Position numbers and translations under genes: made by a program
Origin: an uncultured Eubacteriales bacterium
Lineage (GTDB): Bacteria > Bacillota > Clostridia > Oscillospirales > Oscillospiraceae
DNA: 9,807 nucleotides
Direction of reading: 5' to 3'
Assembly: GCA_902475855.1 (NCBI GenBank)
Contig: CABSBF010000066.1
Coordinates: 1-9,807 of the forward strand
The notes under the pieces: model-generated
What the model was told of the DNA's origin: nothing
Database searches by the model: none
Seen by the model: only the letters and a program-made list of their open reading frames with translations
Shown: positions 1 to 7,172 of the stretch, piece after piece
Numbering within the stretch: the stretch's first letter is position 1
Layout: every line of letters starts with the position of its first letter

Positions 1-1533
1 TTTATGAAGGCCATCCAGAGCAAGATCACCACGCGCCTGTCCGCCGTGGGCATCCACGGTTCTATCTACGGCCGCATCAAGCACGTGTATTCCATTTACC
101 GCAAGATGAAGTCGCAGGGCAAGGGCATCAATGAACTGTATGATATGTATGCGTTCCGGGTGATCGTTGATTCCATCCCGGACTGCTATAATGTGCTGGG
201 CCACATCCACGATCTGTTCAATCTGGTTCCCGGCCGCTTTAAGGACTATATTTCCACGCCGAAGCCCAATATGTACCAGAGCCTTCACACGACCGTCATC
301 GGCCGGCAGGGCATCCCCTTTGAGGTGCAGATCCGCACCTGGGAGATGCATGAAACGGCGGAATACGGCATCGCCGCGCACTGGAAGTACAAGCAGGGCG
401 TAGAGGGCGGCGATGAAAAGCAGTTTGAATGGGTGCGCCGCCTGCTGGAAACGCAGCAGGAGACCGATGCCGAGGACTATATCCATTCGCTCAAGGTGGA
501 GATGTTCGACGACGAGGTATTCGTCTTTACACCCAAGGGCAAGGTCATGTCCCTGCCCTCCGGCTCTACCCCCATCGACTTTGCCTATGCCATCCACTCC
601 GGCGTGGGCAACGCCATGATCGGCGCGAAGATCAACAACCGCATTGCCTCCTACGATCAGCAGCTTGCCAACGGCGATATCGTGGAAATCCTCACCTCCA
701 AGACTGCCAAGGGGCCCAGCCGCGACTGGCTGAACATCTGCAAGAGCAATCAGGCGCGCACGAAGATCAAGCAGTGGTTCAAGAAGGAAAAACGCGAGGA
801 CAACATTGTTCACGGCAAGGCCAGTTTCGAAAGCGAGCTGCGCCGCGCCGGGATCAGTCCCGCCGTATTGCAGGATCAGGAGCTGCTGCCGGTGCTTCTC
901 AAGAAGCTCTCCTTCGACTGCCTTGATGATATGTATGCTGCCATCGGCTACGGCGGCCTGACCGCGGTCAAGGCCTTCGGGCGGATCCGCGACGAGCTGA
1001 CACGCGCCGGCCGCGAAAAACAGCAGAAGGAGCAGCTTCGCCAGCCGGAGCAGCCTTCCGTGCGCCAGAGCCGCCATAAAGACTCCGGCGTGATCGTTGA
1101 GGACATCGACTCCTGTATGATCAAATTCTCCCGCTGCTGCACGCCGGTTCCGGGCGACGACATCATCGGCTTTATCACCAAGGGTTACGGCGTTTCCGTT
1201 CACCGACGCGACTGCCCCAACGCCGCCGGCGCAAATGACCCCCGGCAGGCCGGACGCTGGGTCAGGGTATCCTGGAACACGGGCGCGGAGAAGCCCTTCT
1301 CCACTACGCTGGAGGTCGATTCCACCGACCGTGACGGCATCTGGCTGGACATTGCCACGGCGCTCTCGTCCTCCAAGGTCAAGGTCACGGAAATTTCCGG
1401 CCGCGATATGCCTACGGGCAAGGCACGCACCATCGCGACCTTTGAAGTCAAAAACGTACAGGAGCTGGAGGCGATCCGCACAAAGATCCGCGCGATCTCC
1501 GGCGTTCTGGACGTCCGAAGGGGGCAGAACTGA
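1..1533 (+). CDS. rel: RelA/SpoT-homologue (p)ppGpp synthetase/hydrolase, C-terminal part (5' end outside window)
   Basis: Long RSH enzyme that makes, and probably also hydrolyses, the alarmone (p)ppGpp on ribosomes during amino-acid starvation. The frame is open from base 1, so the N-terminal HD hydrolase domain is cut off; about 200-230 residues are missing against the usual 700-740. Counting from the Met at 4, the synthetase domain occupies residues 1-130, with DMYAFRVIV (47-55), RFKDYI (78-83), YQSLHT (91-96) and EVQIRT (107-112). RFKD is the RxKD form known from bifunctional Rel enzymes, as opposed to the ExDD of E. coli-type RelA. The TGS domain follows at about 169-231, then a helical region, a conserved-cysteine domain (Cys371, Cys378-Cys379, Cys404, all in place) and an ACT domain at about 432-506. 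The stop overlaps the dtd start by one base (TGATG), so the two are probably translationally coupled. No lesion seen. Bifunctionality is inferred because the HD domain is not visible. Confidence 0.96.
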   Translation, partial: FMKAIQSKITTRLSAVGIHGSIYGRIKHVYSIYRKMKSQGKGINELYDMYAFRVIVDSIPDCYNVLGHIHDLFNLVPGRFKDYISTPKPNMYQSLHTTVIGRQGIPFEVQIRTWEMHETAEYGIAAHWKYKQGVEGGDEKQFEWVRRLLETQQETDAEDYIHSLKVEMFDDEVFVFTPKGKVMSLPSGSTPIDFAYAIHSGVGNAMIGAKINNRIASYDQQLANGDIVEILTSKTAKGPSRDWLNICKSNQARTKIKQWFKKEKREDNIVHGKASFESELRRAGISPAVLQDQELLPVLLKKLSFDCLDDMYAAIGYGGLTAVKAFGRIRDELTRAGREKQQKEQLRQPEQPSVRQSRHKDSGVIVEDIDSCMIKFSRCCTPVPGDDIIGFITKGYGVSVHRRDCPNAAGANDPRQAGRWVRVSWNTGAEKPFSTTLEVDSTDRDGIWLDIATALSSSKVKVTEISGRDMPTGKARTIATFEVKNVQELEAIRTKIRAISGVLDVRRGQN

Positions 1534-1982
1534 TGCGCGCCGTCGTTACAAGAGTCAAAAGCGCCAGAGTTGCCATTGGCGGCAGCGTCACCGGCGAGAT
1601 CGGTGAGGGCTTCCTCATCCTGCTGGGCATCGCGCCCGGAGATACTTCCGCGCACTGCAAAAAGCTTGCGGACAAAATTCTTGGCCTGCGGATTTTCCGC
1701 GACGAAAATGATAAAATGAACCGCTCACTTGCAGACGTGGGCGGCGGTGTGCTGGTCGTCAGCCAGTTCACGCTCTACGGCGACTGCCGTCACGGACGGC
1801 GGCCCAGCTTCACGGGCGCGGCTGCGCCGGACATCGCCATCCCGCTGTATGAGCAGTTTTTGCAGGAATGCCGCGACCGCGGCTTTGCGCCGCAGCACGG
1901 CGAGTTCGGCGCGGATATGCTTGTCACCTCGGAAAACAACGGCCCCGTGACCCTGATTCTGGACACGGACGAGCTGATGTGA
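1533..1982 (+). CDS. dtd: D-aminoacyl-tRNA deacylase (DTD)
   Basis: Homodimeric cytoplasmic proofreading enzyme that hydrolyses D-amino acids, and glycine mischarged on tRNA-Ala, from tRNA. The 149-residue length is normal for the family. Both signatures that build the active site across the dimer are present: SQFTLY at residues 77-82, followed by GDCRHGRRPSF, and NNGPVT at 135-140, the NxGPxT motif whose Gly-cisPro excludes L-aminoacyl substrates. The start is the ATG that overlaps the RSH stop by one base, with an AAGGGGG Shine-Dalgarno at 1518-1524 inside the upstream gene, 8 bases before the ATG. RSH followed directly by dtd is a common pairing in Firmicutes and ties tRNA proofreading to starvation signalling. 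The C-terminus ends soon after the GP motif, as in bacterial homologues. No anomaly seen. Confidence 0.96.
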   Translation: MRAVVTRVKSARVAIGGSVTGEIGEGFLILLGIAPGDTSAHCKKLADKILGLRIFRDENDKMNRSLADVGGGVLVVSQFTLYGDCRHGRRPSFTGAAAPDIAIPLYEQFLQECRDRGFAPQHGEFGADMLVTSENNGPVTLILDTDELM

Positions 1983-1998
1983 TGTAAGGAGAGATTTT

Positions 1999-2580
1999 AT
2001 GAACATTCACCGTCTGGTGGTCGGCCCGCTGGAGACCAATTGCTACCTCGTTTCGGACGAGGCGGGCAATGCCGCCGTCATCGACCCCGGCTTCGAGCCG
2101 GAAAAGGTGCTTGCCGCGGCGCAGGAGCAAAAGCTGACCATTCGCGCTGTTTTGCTGACGCATGGCCACTTTGACCATGTCGGCGGCGTGCGCGCCATTG
2201 CGCAGGCTACGGCCTGTCAGGTCTGGATCCATGAAAATGATCTGGCGCTGCGCACGGCGATGACCGTGACCGCGCCGTATTACACCGATCTTTATGCCGA
2301 GAGCGACGTGGTGGAGGTGGGAGCGCTGCGCTTCACTGTGCTGGAAACGCCAGGCCACACGATGGGTTCGGTGTGCCTGCGCTGTGAGGACACGCTTTTC
2401 ACAGGCGATACGCTCTTTGCCGGTTCCTGCGGCCGTACCGATCTGGGCGGCAATGCGCAGGCAATGGAGAAAAGTCTGGCAAGACTGGCAGCCATTGCGG
2501 AAAACCTGATCGTTTTGCCCGGCCACGGCGAAGAAAGCACGCTGGATAAAGAGCGCGCCCGCAACCCCTATCTGCCATGA
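1999..2580 (+). CDS. Metallo-beta-lactamase-fold hydrolase, glyoxalase-II-like (YqgX type)
   Basis: Soluble dinuclear-metal hydrolase of 193 residues. The metal site is complete: THGHFDH at 54-60 supplies His55, His57, Asp59 and His60, then His120 (in ETPGHTMGS), Asp137 (in FTGDTLF) and His176 (in LPGHG). The AGSCGRTDL stretch after Asp137 is typical of the hydroxyacylglutathione-hydrolase-like branch. The protein lacks the C-terminal substrate-binding helical domain of true glyoxalase II (about 250 residues), as do the short Firmicute YqgX-type members, so the natural thioester or other substrate is unknown and glutathione specificity should not be assumed. The start is set by AAGGAGA at 1986-1992, six bases before ATG; the gap to dtd is 16 bases. 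Its last bases overlap hemZ by four (ATGA). Family assignment is secure, substrate is not. Confidence 0.93.
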   Translation: MNIHRLVVGPLETNCYLVSDEAGNAAVIDPGFEPEKVLAAAQEQKLTIRAVLLTHGHFDHVGGVRAIAQATACQVWIHENDLALRTAMTVTAPYYTDLYAESDVVEVGALRFTVLETPGHTMGSVCLRCEDTLFTGDTLFAGSCGRTDLGGNAQAMEKSLARLAAIAENLIVLPGHGEESTLDKERARNPYLP

Positions 2581-4019
2581 AGCTGCTGCTGCGGGGTCAT
2601 AACGACCGTTACGCCGTCGAGCAGCTCCAGCTCGCGCTGTTCCCCGAGGAATCCATGGAGCCGGTCGACGCGCCTTTCACGGGCGACGGCGCGGTTTCCG
2701 CGCTGCATATAGGGCCGCAGTGGATCACCGCCACGGCAAAAATCACACTGCACGGCAAAACCGTGCGCGCCGGCCGCCGCATGAAGCGCGCGGACGCGGA
2801 TGTCCCCTCCCGCCGCCGTCTGCTGCAAAATGCCTATTACGCTGCCGCAATGCTTCTGCGCGAGCCGCCGGAGTGGGGCAGCCTTTCCGGCGTGCGGCCA
2901 ACCAAGCTTACAACACGCTATCTTCTTGCAGGCGGCACGGAGACAGGCGCGCAGCGGCTTCTGGAGGAGACCTACCATGTCACGCCCGCGCGGAGCCGTC
3001 TTGCCGTAGAGTGCTCGCTTGCGACCGTCGAGGCCGCAAAGCGCCTGCGCCCGCAGGACGTTTCCGTGTATATCGGCATTCCCTTCTGTCCGACGCGCTG
3101 CGCCTATTGCAGCTTTGTCAGCCAGACGACCGGGCGGCAGGGTGCCCTGCTGGAACCCTATCTTGCCGCACTGGAAAAAGAAATTGCGCACACCGGCGCA
3201 CTGCTGCGTGCCTCCGGCAAAACCGTTCGCACGCTTTACATCGGCGGCGGCACGCCCACGACGCTCTCGACCGAGCAGCTTTGCCGCCTGATGGAGACGA
3301 TTGCCGCACATTTTGACCTCTCGTCCCTCATAGAATACACCGTGGAGGGCGGCCGCCCGGATACGCTCGACATCCTCAAACTGTGTGCGATTTTTCAAAA
3401 CGACTGTGAACGTGTGAGCATCAACCCGCAGACGATGAACGACGCCGTGCTGCGCCGCATCGGCCGCTGCCATACCGCAAAGCAGACCCGCATTGCTTAT
3501 ATGGAGGCGGACGCGGCCGGGCTGAGCATCAACATGGATCTGATCGCCGGTCTGCCGCTGGACACGCCGGAGAGCTTTGCCGATTCCCTTGCACAGGTGC
3601 TTTCTTTGGCGCCGGACAACATCACCGTGCACACGCTGGCGCTCAAAAAGGGCGCAGATCTTTATTTTTCCCGCGAGGAGCTGCCGACGGCCGAGGCCGT
3701 GCGCGAAATGCTCGACGGCGCGGAGCGCTCGCTGCGGGAGCACGGCTACCACCCCTACTATCTCTACCGCCAGAAGTATATGTCCGGCAGCTTTGAAAAC
3801 ATCGGTTGGACGAAGCCTGGCTCTGCCTGCCTGTACAATATTTATATGATGGAGGAGCTGCACAGCATTATCTCCCTGGGCGGCGGCGGAATGACCAAGA
3901 TCAACCTGCCGGACGGCCGGCTGGAGCGCTTCCACAACCCCAAATTTCCCCAGCAGTATATCACACGCATAGACGATGTCCTCAGGCAGAAGGACGCCGC
4001 CTTTGCCCTGCTGAAATGA
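2577..4019 (+). CDS. hemZ: Radical-SAM protein HemZ (annotated coproporphyrinogen dehydrogenase)
   Basis: Member of the HemN/HemW/HemZ radical-SAM family, 480 residues. After an N-terminal domain with GVRPTKL (105-111), the radical-SAM core begins at about 163: IGIPFCPTRCAYCSF gives the [4Fe-4S] ligands Cys171, Cys175 and Cys178, followed by the SAM-binding GGGTPT (223-228), the HemZ-typical TVEGGRPDT (255-263), SINPQT (281-286) and MDLIAGLPLDT. The C-terminal YYLYRQKYMSG (394-404) and ENIGW also match HemZ proteins. The residue two after Cys178 is Phe, where E. coli HemN has a fourth cysteine. HemZ is usually annotated as oxygen-independent coproporphyrinogen III oxidase, but its role in gut Clostridia that often lack full haem synthesis is uncertain. 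The start ATG sits in an ATGA overlap with the preceding stop and has no good Shine-Dalgarno, so translation is probably coupled. A later ATG at 2655 would remove conserved N-terminal residues. Family is secure; activity is inferred. Confidence 0.93.
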   Translation: MKLLLRGHNDRYAVEQLQLALFPEESMEPVDAPFTGDGAVSALHIGPQWITATAKITLHGKTVRAGRRMKRADADVPSRRRLLQNAYYAAAMLLREPPEWGSLSGVRPTKLTTRYLLAGGTETGAQRLLEETYHVTPARSRLAVECSLATVEAAKRLRPQDVSVYIGIPFCPTRCAYCSFVSQTTGRQGALLEPYLAALEKEIAHTGALLRASGKTVRTLYIGGGTPTTLSTEQLCRLMETIAAHFDLSSLIEYTVEGGRPDTLDILKLCAIFQNDCERVSINPQTMNDAVLRRIGRCHTAKQTRIAYMEADAAGLSINMDLIAGLPLDTPESFADSLAQVLSLAPDNITVHTLALKKGADLYFSREELPTAEAVREMLDGAERSLREHGYHPYYLYRQKYMSGSFENIGWTKPGSACLYNIYMMEELHSIISLGGGGMTKINLPDGRLERFHNPKFPQQYITRIDDVLRQKDAAFALLK

Positions 4020-4024
4020 AAGGA
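4019..4024 (+). promoter_or_regulatory. Ribosome binding site deciding the amidohydrolase start
   Basis: AAAGGA overlaps the hemZ stop codon and lies six bases before ATG 4031. It favours 4031 over an in-frame ATG at 4016, which would make an ATGA overlap with hemZ but has no Shine-Dalgarno at usable distance, and over a longer in-frame extension from 3806 that would overlap hemZ by more than 200 bases. Confidence 0.7.
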
Positions 4025-4030
4025 CGCTTT

Positions 4031-5344
4031 ATGGATATTCTCTTTGCCAATGTCACCGCCGTTACCATGGACGAGGAGCTGCACGTGCTGTTCTCGGCCT
4101 TTGTCGGCGTTACGGACGGGAAGATCAGCTATCTTTCCCGCAAGGCCCCGGAGGAAAAACCGCAGAAGATCATCAACGGCGAGGGCATGGTGCTCATGCC
4201 CGGCCTGATCAACTGCCACACGCATCTGGCCATGTCGCCCCTGCGCGGCTATGCCGACGACTGTGAACTTTCCGTGTGGCTCAACGATCATATCTTCCCG
4301 CGCGAGGAGCGCATGGACGAGCGCTGCGTCAAGGCGGCGACGCTTTTGTCCATCGCGGAGTGCCTGCGCTTCGGTACGACCTCGGTGTCGGATATGTACG
4401 ACCACTGCAACGCCATCGCCGAGGCTGTCGCTGAATCCGGTATCAAGGCCAACCTTGCCCGCGGCACGACCCTCTTCGGCGAGGAGTTTGACGTGGAAAC
4501 GCATCCCGGCTGCCGCGAGATGATGGAGTTGAAAGAAAAATGGGACGGCTTTGACAACGGCCGCATCCGTGTGGACGCCTCCGTTCATGGCGAGTATACC
4601 TCCGACCACCGCCTCTGGGACGCCGTGAGCGAATATGCCATTAACGAGCATCTGGGAATGCACGTGCATCTGTCCGAGACGAAGGCCGAACATGAGGCCT
4701 GCAAGGAAAAGTACGGGCTTACACCCGCCCAGCTTCTCGACTGCCACCATGTGTTCGACACCCGTTCCATTGCCGCGCACTGCGTCTGGCTGGAGCCGGA
4801 GGACATGAAATTACTGGCAAAACGGAAGGCTTCCGCCGTCCACTGTCCGGTGTCCAATCTTAAGCTGGCCTCCGGCTGCGCCAATGTGCAGGAGATGATC
4901 AAATCCGGCATGAACGTCGCCCTCGGAACGGATTCCAGCGCCTCAAACAACAATCTCGACCTTTTTGAAGAGATCAAGGCTGCCACGCTGATGGCCAAGG
5001 GCATCACGGGCGACCCGAAGGCGCTCCCGGCGCAGGCCGCCGTGATGATGGCCACCGTCTGCGGCGCGCGGGCGCAGGGCCGCGAGGCCGAGTGCGGCAT
5101 GATCAAGCCCGGCATGGACGCCGACCTCATCCTGCTCGACTTCACTGCACCGCATCTGATGCCCTGCCACAATGTCCTTTCCCATCTTGCCTATGCCGTC
5201 AGCGGCCACGATGTTGTGATGACCATGGTGCGAGGAAAAATTCTCTACGCGGCCGGGAAGTATCCGACCATCGACCTGGAAAGCGTCGTGCATGAGCTTG
5301 CCGCTTATGTCATGCCCCATATATTCTCTCCGGAAAAGGAGTGA
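4031..5344 (+). CDS. mtaD: Amidohydrolase of the MTA/SAH deaminase group
   Basis: TIM-barrel metal-dependent deaminase of 437 residues. In family members, 5'-methylthioadenosine, S-adenosylhomocysteine or adenosine is deaminated to the inosine form, recycling by-products of SAM chemistry. Visible site residues are HTH (His63, His65) at the end of strand 1, HVHLSET (His213 as metal ligand, Glu216), His250 in AAHCVW, HCPVSNLKLASG (271-282) and Asp301 in GTDSSASNNNLDLF (299-312), the latter being especially typical of MTA/SAH deaminases. The small flanking beta-sandwich is formed by the N-terminal 1-55 and by ADLILLD and MVRGK near the C-terminus. Length and motif order are normal. It lies 11 bases after hemZ and 7 bases before the flippase, so it shares their transcript. 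Its neighbour hemZ uses SAM, but a functional link is only speculation. Substrate within the deaminase group (MTA, SAH, 5'-deoxyadenosine, adenosine) cannot be read from sequence. Confidence 0.88.
   Translation: MDILFANVTAVTMDEELHVLFSAFVGVTDGKISYLSRKAPEEKPQKIINGEGMVLMPGLINCHTHLAMSPLRGYADDCELSVWLNDHIFPREERMDERCVKAATLLSIAECLRFGTTSVSDMYDHCNAIAEAVAESGIKANLARGTTLFGEEFDVETHPGCREMMELKEKWDGFDNGRIRVDASVHGEYTSDHRLWDAVSEYAINEHLGMHVHLSETKAEHEACKEKYGLTPAQLLDCHHVFDTRSIAAHCVWLEPEDMKLLAKRKASAVHCPVSNLKLASGCANVQEMIKSGMNVALGTDSSASNNNLDLFEEIKAATLMAKGITGDPKALPAQAAVMMATVCGARAQGREAECGMIKPGMDADLILLDFTAPHLMPCHNVLSHLAYAVSGHDVVMTMVRGKILYAAGKYPTIDLESVVHELAAYVMPHIFSPEKE
5335..5341 (+). promoter_or_regulatory. Ribosome binding site for a TTG start
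   Basis: AAAGGAG lies at the end of the amidohydrolase gene, ten bases before TTG 5352. It is the only good Shine-Dalgarno near the start of the flippase. The upstream in-frame ATG at 5292 would add about 20 unrelated residues, would overlap the previous gene by 53 bases and has no such site. Confidence 0.7.
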
Positions 5345-5351
5345 CCGATTT

Positions 5352-7025
5352 TTGGAAAACAAGAACAGCAAGCAGAATTATTTGACCGGCGCGGCGATAT
5401 TGTCGATTTCGACCATTCTGGTCAAGATCATCGGCATGCTCTACAAAATCCCGCTCAAGCGTCTGATCGGCGACGCCAACTTCGGCTATTTCAACACCGC
5501 CTATGACATCTACTCGGTCATGCTGGTTGTGTCCGTCACGGGCCTGCCGGTGGCGATGAGCCGTCTGGTTTCCGAAGCGCAGGCCCTCGGCAACGGCCGG
5601 CAGGTCAAGCGGATTTATCAGACCTCGCTTCTGGCCTATCTTGTGCTCGGCACATTGGGCAGCGGCATTATGATGCTCTTCCCGCGCTGGCTGGCTTCTA
5701 CCGTCATGCACAACCCCGGCGCATACTATTCCATCCTGGCGCTTGGCCCGGCGGTTCTGTGCATCTGCATCGCCTCGGCCTGCCGCGGCTTCTTCCAGGG
5801 ACAGGGCAACATGAAGCCCACTGCGATCAGCCAGGTCATTGAGGCGCTGTGCAAGCTGATCCTCGGCCTGAGCCTTGCGTGGCTTGTGCTGCGCAACACC
5901 GGCGACGGCCCCAAGGCCTCCGGCGCGACCATCCTGGGTGTTACCGTCGGTTCGCTTCTGTCGGCGATCTACCTTGTCCTTGCCCGCCGCCGCGCTGCGG
6001 CTGAGCTTGACTCCATGGGCGGCAAGGTCAGCTCCGTGCAGACCACGCTGAAGGCGCTGCTCTCCATTGCTGTGCCGATCACCATCGGTGCAGCCGGTCT
6101 TCAGATCATTGCGCTGATCGACTCCTCCACTGTTATGTCCCGTATGCTCAGCTCGGCTGCCTCAGTGCAGGCGGGGACGGACAGCGTAATGGCGCGTCTG
6201 CTCTCCATCGCTGCCGAGAAGCACCCGGAGGATATGGCGCAGTACGCCGCAGATACCGCCAAGGGCATGTATAATTTCTGCCAGACGGTGTTCAATCTTC
6301 CGCTGGCGTTTATCCCGAACATCACGGCCGCCATCATCCCGGCCATCACCGATCAGTTGACGCGCAGAAATATGCGCGGCGTGCGCATGGTGCAGGATTC
6401 CTCTCTGCGGCTCATGAGCCTGATCGCCGCACCCTGCGCGGTGGGATTGTTCGTCCTGTCGCGGCCGATCATCCAGCTTCTCGGCGGTTACTCCGGGCAG
6501 CTTCTGGATATGGCCTCGACCATTCTGTCCCTGCTCAGCCTGACCATCCTGATCTACAGCATTTCCAACATGGCGAGCGCCATCATGCAGGCGCACGGGT
6601 TCGTGTTTCTTCCCGTCTTCAATACCATCATCGGCGGCGTGCTGAAGGTTATTATGAACTACATCCTCGTCGGCAATCCCAATATATCCATCGTCGGCGC
6701 GCCGGTAAGTACTTTCCTGTGCTTCACGGTCGTCATGGCGCTGAACCTGTTTGCCATGAACCGCGTCCTGCGCCGTGCCCCGAAGGTGATCTCCAATATC
6801 TGGCGGAGCTGCCTTGCCGCGGTCGTCATGGGCGCCGCGACGTACATCGTCTATTTCCTGTTGTCAAAAATCATCTCAAGCGTTGTGGTTTGCTGCGGCT
6901 TTGCGATTCTTATCGCCGTCGCCGTGTACGCAGTTCTGATTGTTGTGTTCCATGCAATCACCTATGATGACTGCATGTTCCTCCCCAAAGGGGAGAAAAT
7001 TGCACAAATTCTGCACATCCGGTGA
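5352..7025 (+). CDS. MOP-superfamily lipid-linked oligosaccharide flippase, YabM/SpoVB/MurJ-like (TTG start)
   Basis: Inner-membrane flippase of 557 residues with roughly 14 hydrophobic segments. It belongs to the polysaccharide-transport/MurJ branch of the MOP exporters, which move undecaprenyl-linked cell-wall or polysaccharide precursors outward. Typical features are the short charged N-terminus (ENKNSKQNY), a first helix with ISTILVKIIGMLYKIPLKRLIG (16-40), GLPVAMSRLVSEA (64-76), RGFFQGQGNMKPTAISQVIE (145-164), VPITIGAAGLQIIALID near 241-257 and LPLAFIPNITAAIIPAIT (316-333). Between the segments at about 240-258 and 311-333 lies a hydrophilic stretch of about 50 residues (262-308). Gene order (followed by HU and RqcP) points to the YabM position rather than SpoVB or YtgP/MurJ, but specificity cannot be read from sequence. 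It is the last gene of the tightly packed row; no terminator follows its stop, so some read-through into HU is likely. Confidence 0.88.
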   Translation: MENKNSKQNYLTGAAILSISTILVKIIGMLYKIPLKRLIGDANFGYFNTAYDIYSVMLVVSVTGLPVAMSRLVSEAQALGNGRQVKRIYQTSLLAYLVLGTLGSGIMMLFPRWLASTVMHNPGAYYSILALGPAVLCICIASACRGFFQGQGNMKPTAISQVIEALCKLILGLSLAWLVLRNTGDGPKASGATILGVTVGSLLSAIYLVLARRRAAAELDSMGGKVSSVQTTLKALLSIAVPITIGAAGLQIIALIDSSTVMSRMLSSAASVQAGTDSVMARLLSIAAEKHPEDMAQYAADTAKGMYNFCQTVFNLPLAFIPNITAAIIPAITDQLTRRNMRGVRMVQDSSLRLMSLIAAPCAVGLFVLSRPIIQLLGGYSGQLLDMASTILSLLSLTILIYSISNMASAIMQAHGFVFLPVFNTIIGGVLKVIMNYILVGNPNISIVGAPVSTFLCFTVVMALNLFAMNRVLRRAPKVISNIWRSCLAAVVMGAATYIVYFLLSKIISSVVVCCGFAILIAVAVYAVLIVVFHAITYDDCMFLPKGEKIAQILHIR

Positions 7026-7043
7026 TTTTTTCCAGTTTTTTAC

Positions 7044-7072
7044 TTGCGTATTTCCGGCTCATGTGGTAAATT
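7044..7072 (+). promoter_or_regulatory. Candidate sigma-A promoter of the HU gene
   Basis: TTGCGT (7044-7049), a 17-base spacer and TAAATT (7067-7072) preceded by TG at 7064-7065 form a plausible extended -10 promoter. Transcription would begin near 7079, giving a leader of about 95 bases before the HU ATG. The site lies in an AT-rich gap just after the flippase stop, in otherwise GC-rich DNA. Alternative -10 placements in TTTTATAGG are possible. Confidence 0.55.
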
Positions 7073-7081
7073 TTATAGGCA

Positions 7082-7136
7082 GAGCGCTCCGAAGGGAGCC
7101 AACCGCAGGAAACCACATCGGATGAGCTTGCTCATC
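7082..7136 (+). promoter_or_regulatory. Structured 5' leader of the HU mRNA, two hairpins
   Basis: Downstream of the putative HU promoter are a GCTCC/GGAGC hairpin (7086-7090 with 7095-7099, GAAG loop) and a perfect GATGAGC/GCTCATC inverted repeat (7121-7127 with 7130-7136), which would fold as a 6-bp stem with a CTTG loop. Between them is a purine-rich single-stranded stretch with AACCGCAGGAAACC. No U-run follows, so neither is a terminator. I do not recognise a named riboswitch or leader class. The hairpins leave the HU Shine-Dalgarno (AAAGAGG, 7157-7163) free. Confidence 0.45.
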
Positions 7137-7172
7137 TTTGAGAGAAACATTCTAAGAAAGAGGTTAAATCTA

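Noticed and set aside
2568..3935. 455-residue open frame on the minus strand opposite hemZ
   Set aside because: It lies antisense to a well-supported radical-SAM gene, shows no family motifs and is rich in Arg, His and Ala, as expected of GC-rich shadow frames.
3806..4030. In-frame N-terminal extension of the amidohydrolase
   Set aside because: It would overlap hemZ by more than 200 bases, reads as out-of-frame hemZ sequence, and the good Shine-Dalgarno belongs to ATG 4031.
3842..4780. 312-residue open frame on the minus strand over hemZ and the amidohydrolase
   Set aside because: It spans the junction of two well-supported + strand genes with no motif of its own.
6981..6995. CTCCCC-AAA-GGGGAG hairpin near the end of the flippase gene as a terminator
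   Set aside because: It lies inside the coding region about 30 bases before the stop and is followed by AAAATTGC rather than a T-run.
7044..7172. In-frame N-terminal extension of HU
   Set aside because: HU is normally about 90 residues; the extension coincides with a promoter and leader, and the Shine-Dalgarno fits ATG 7173.
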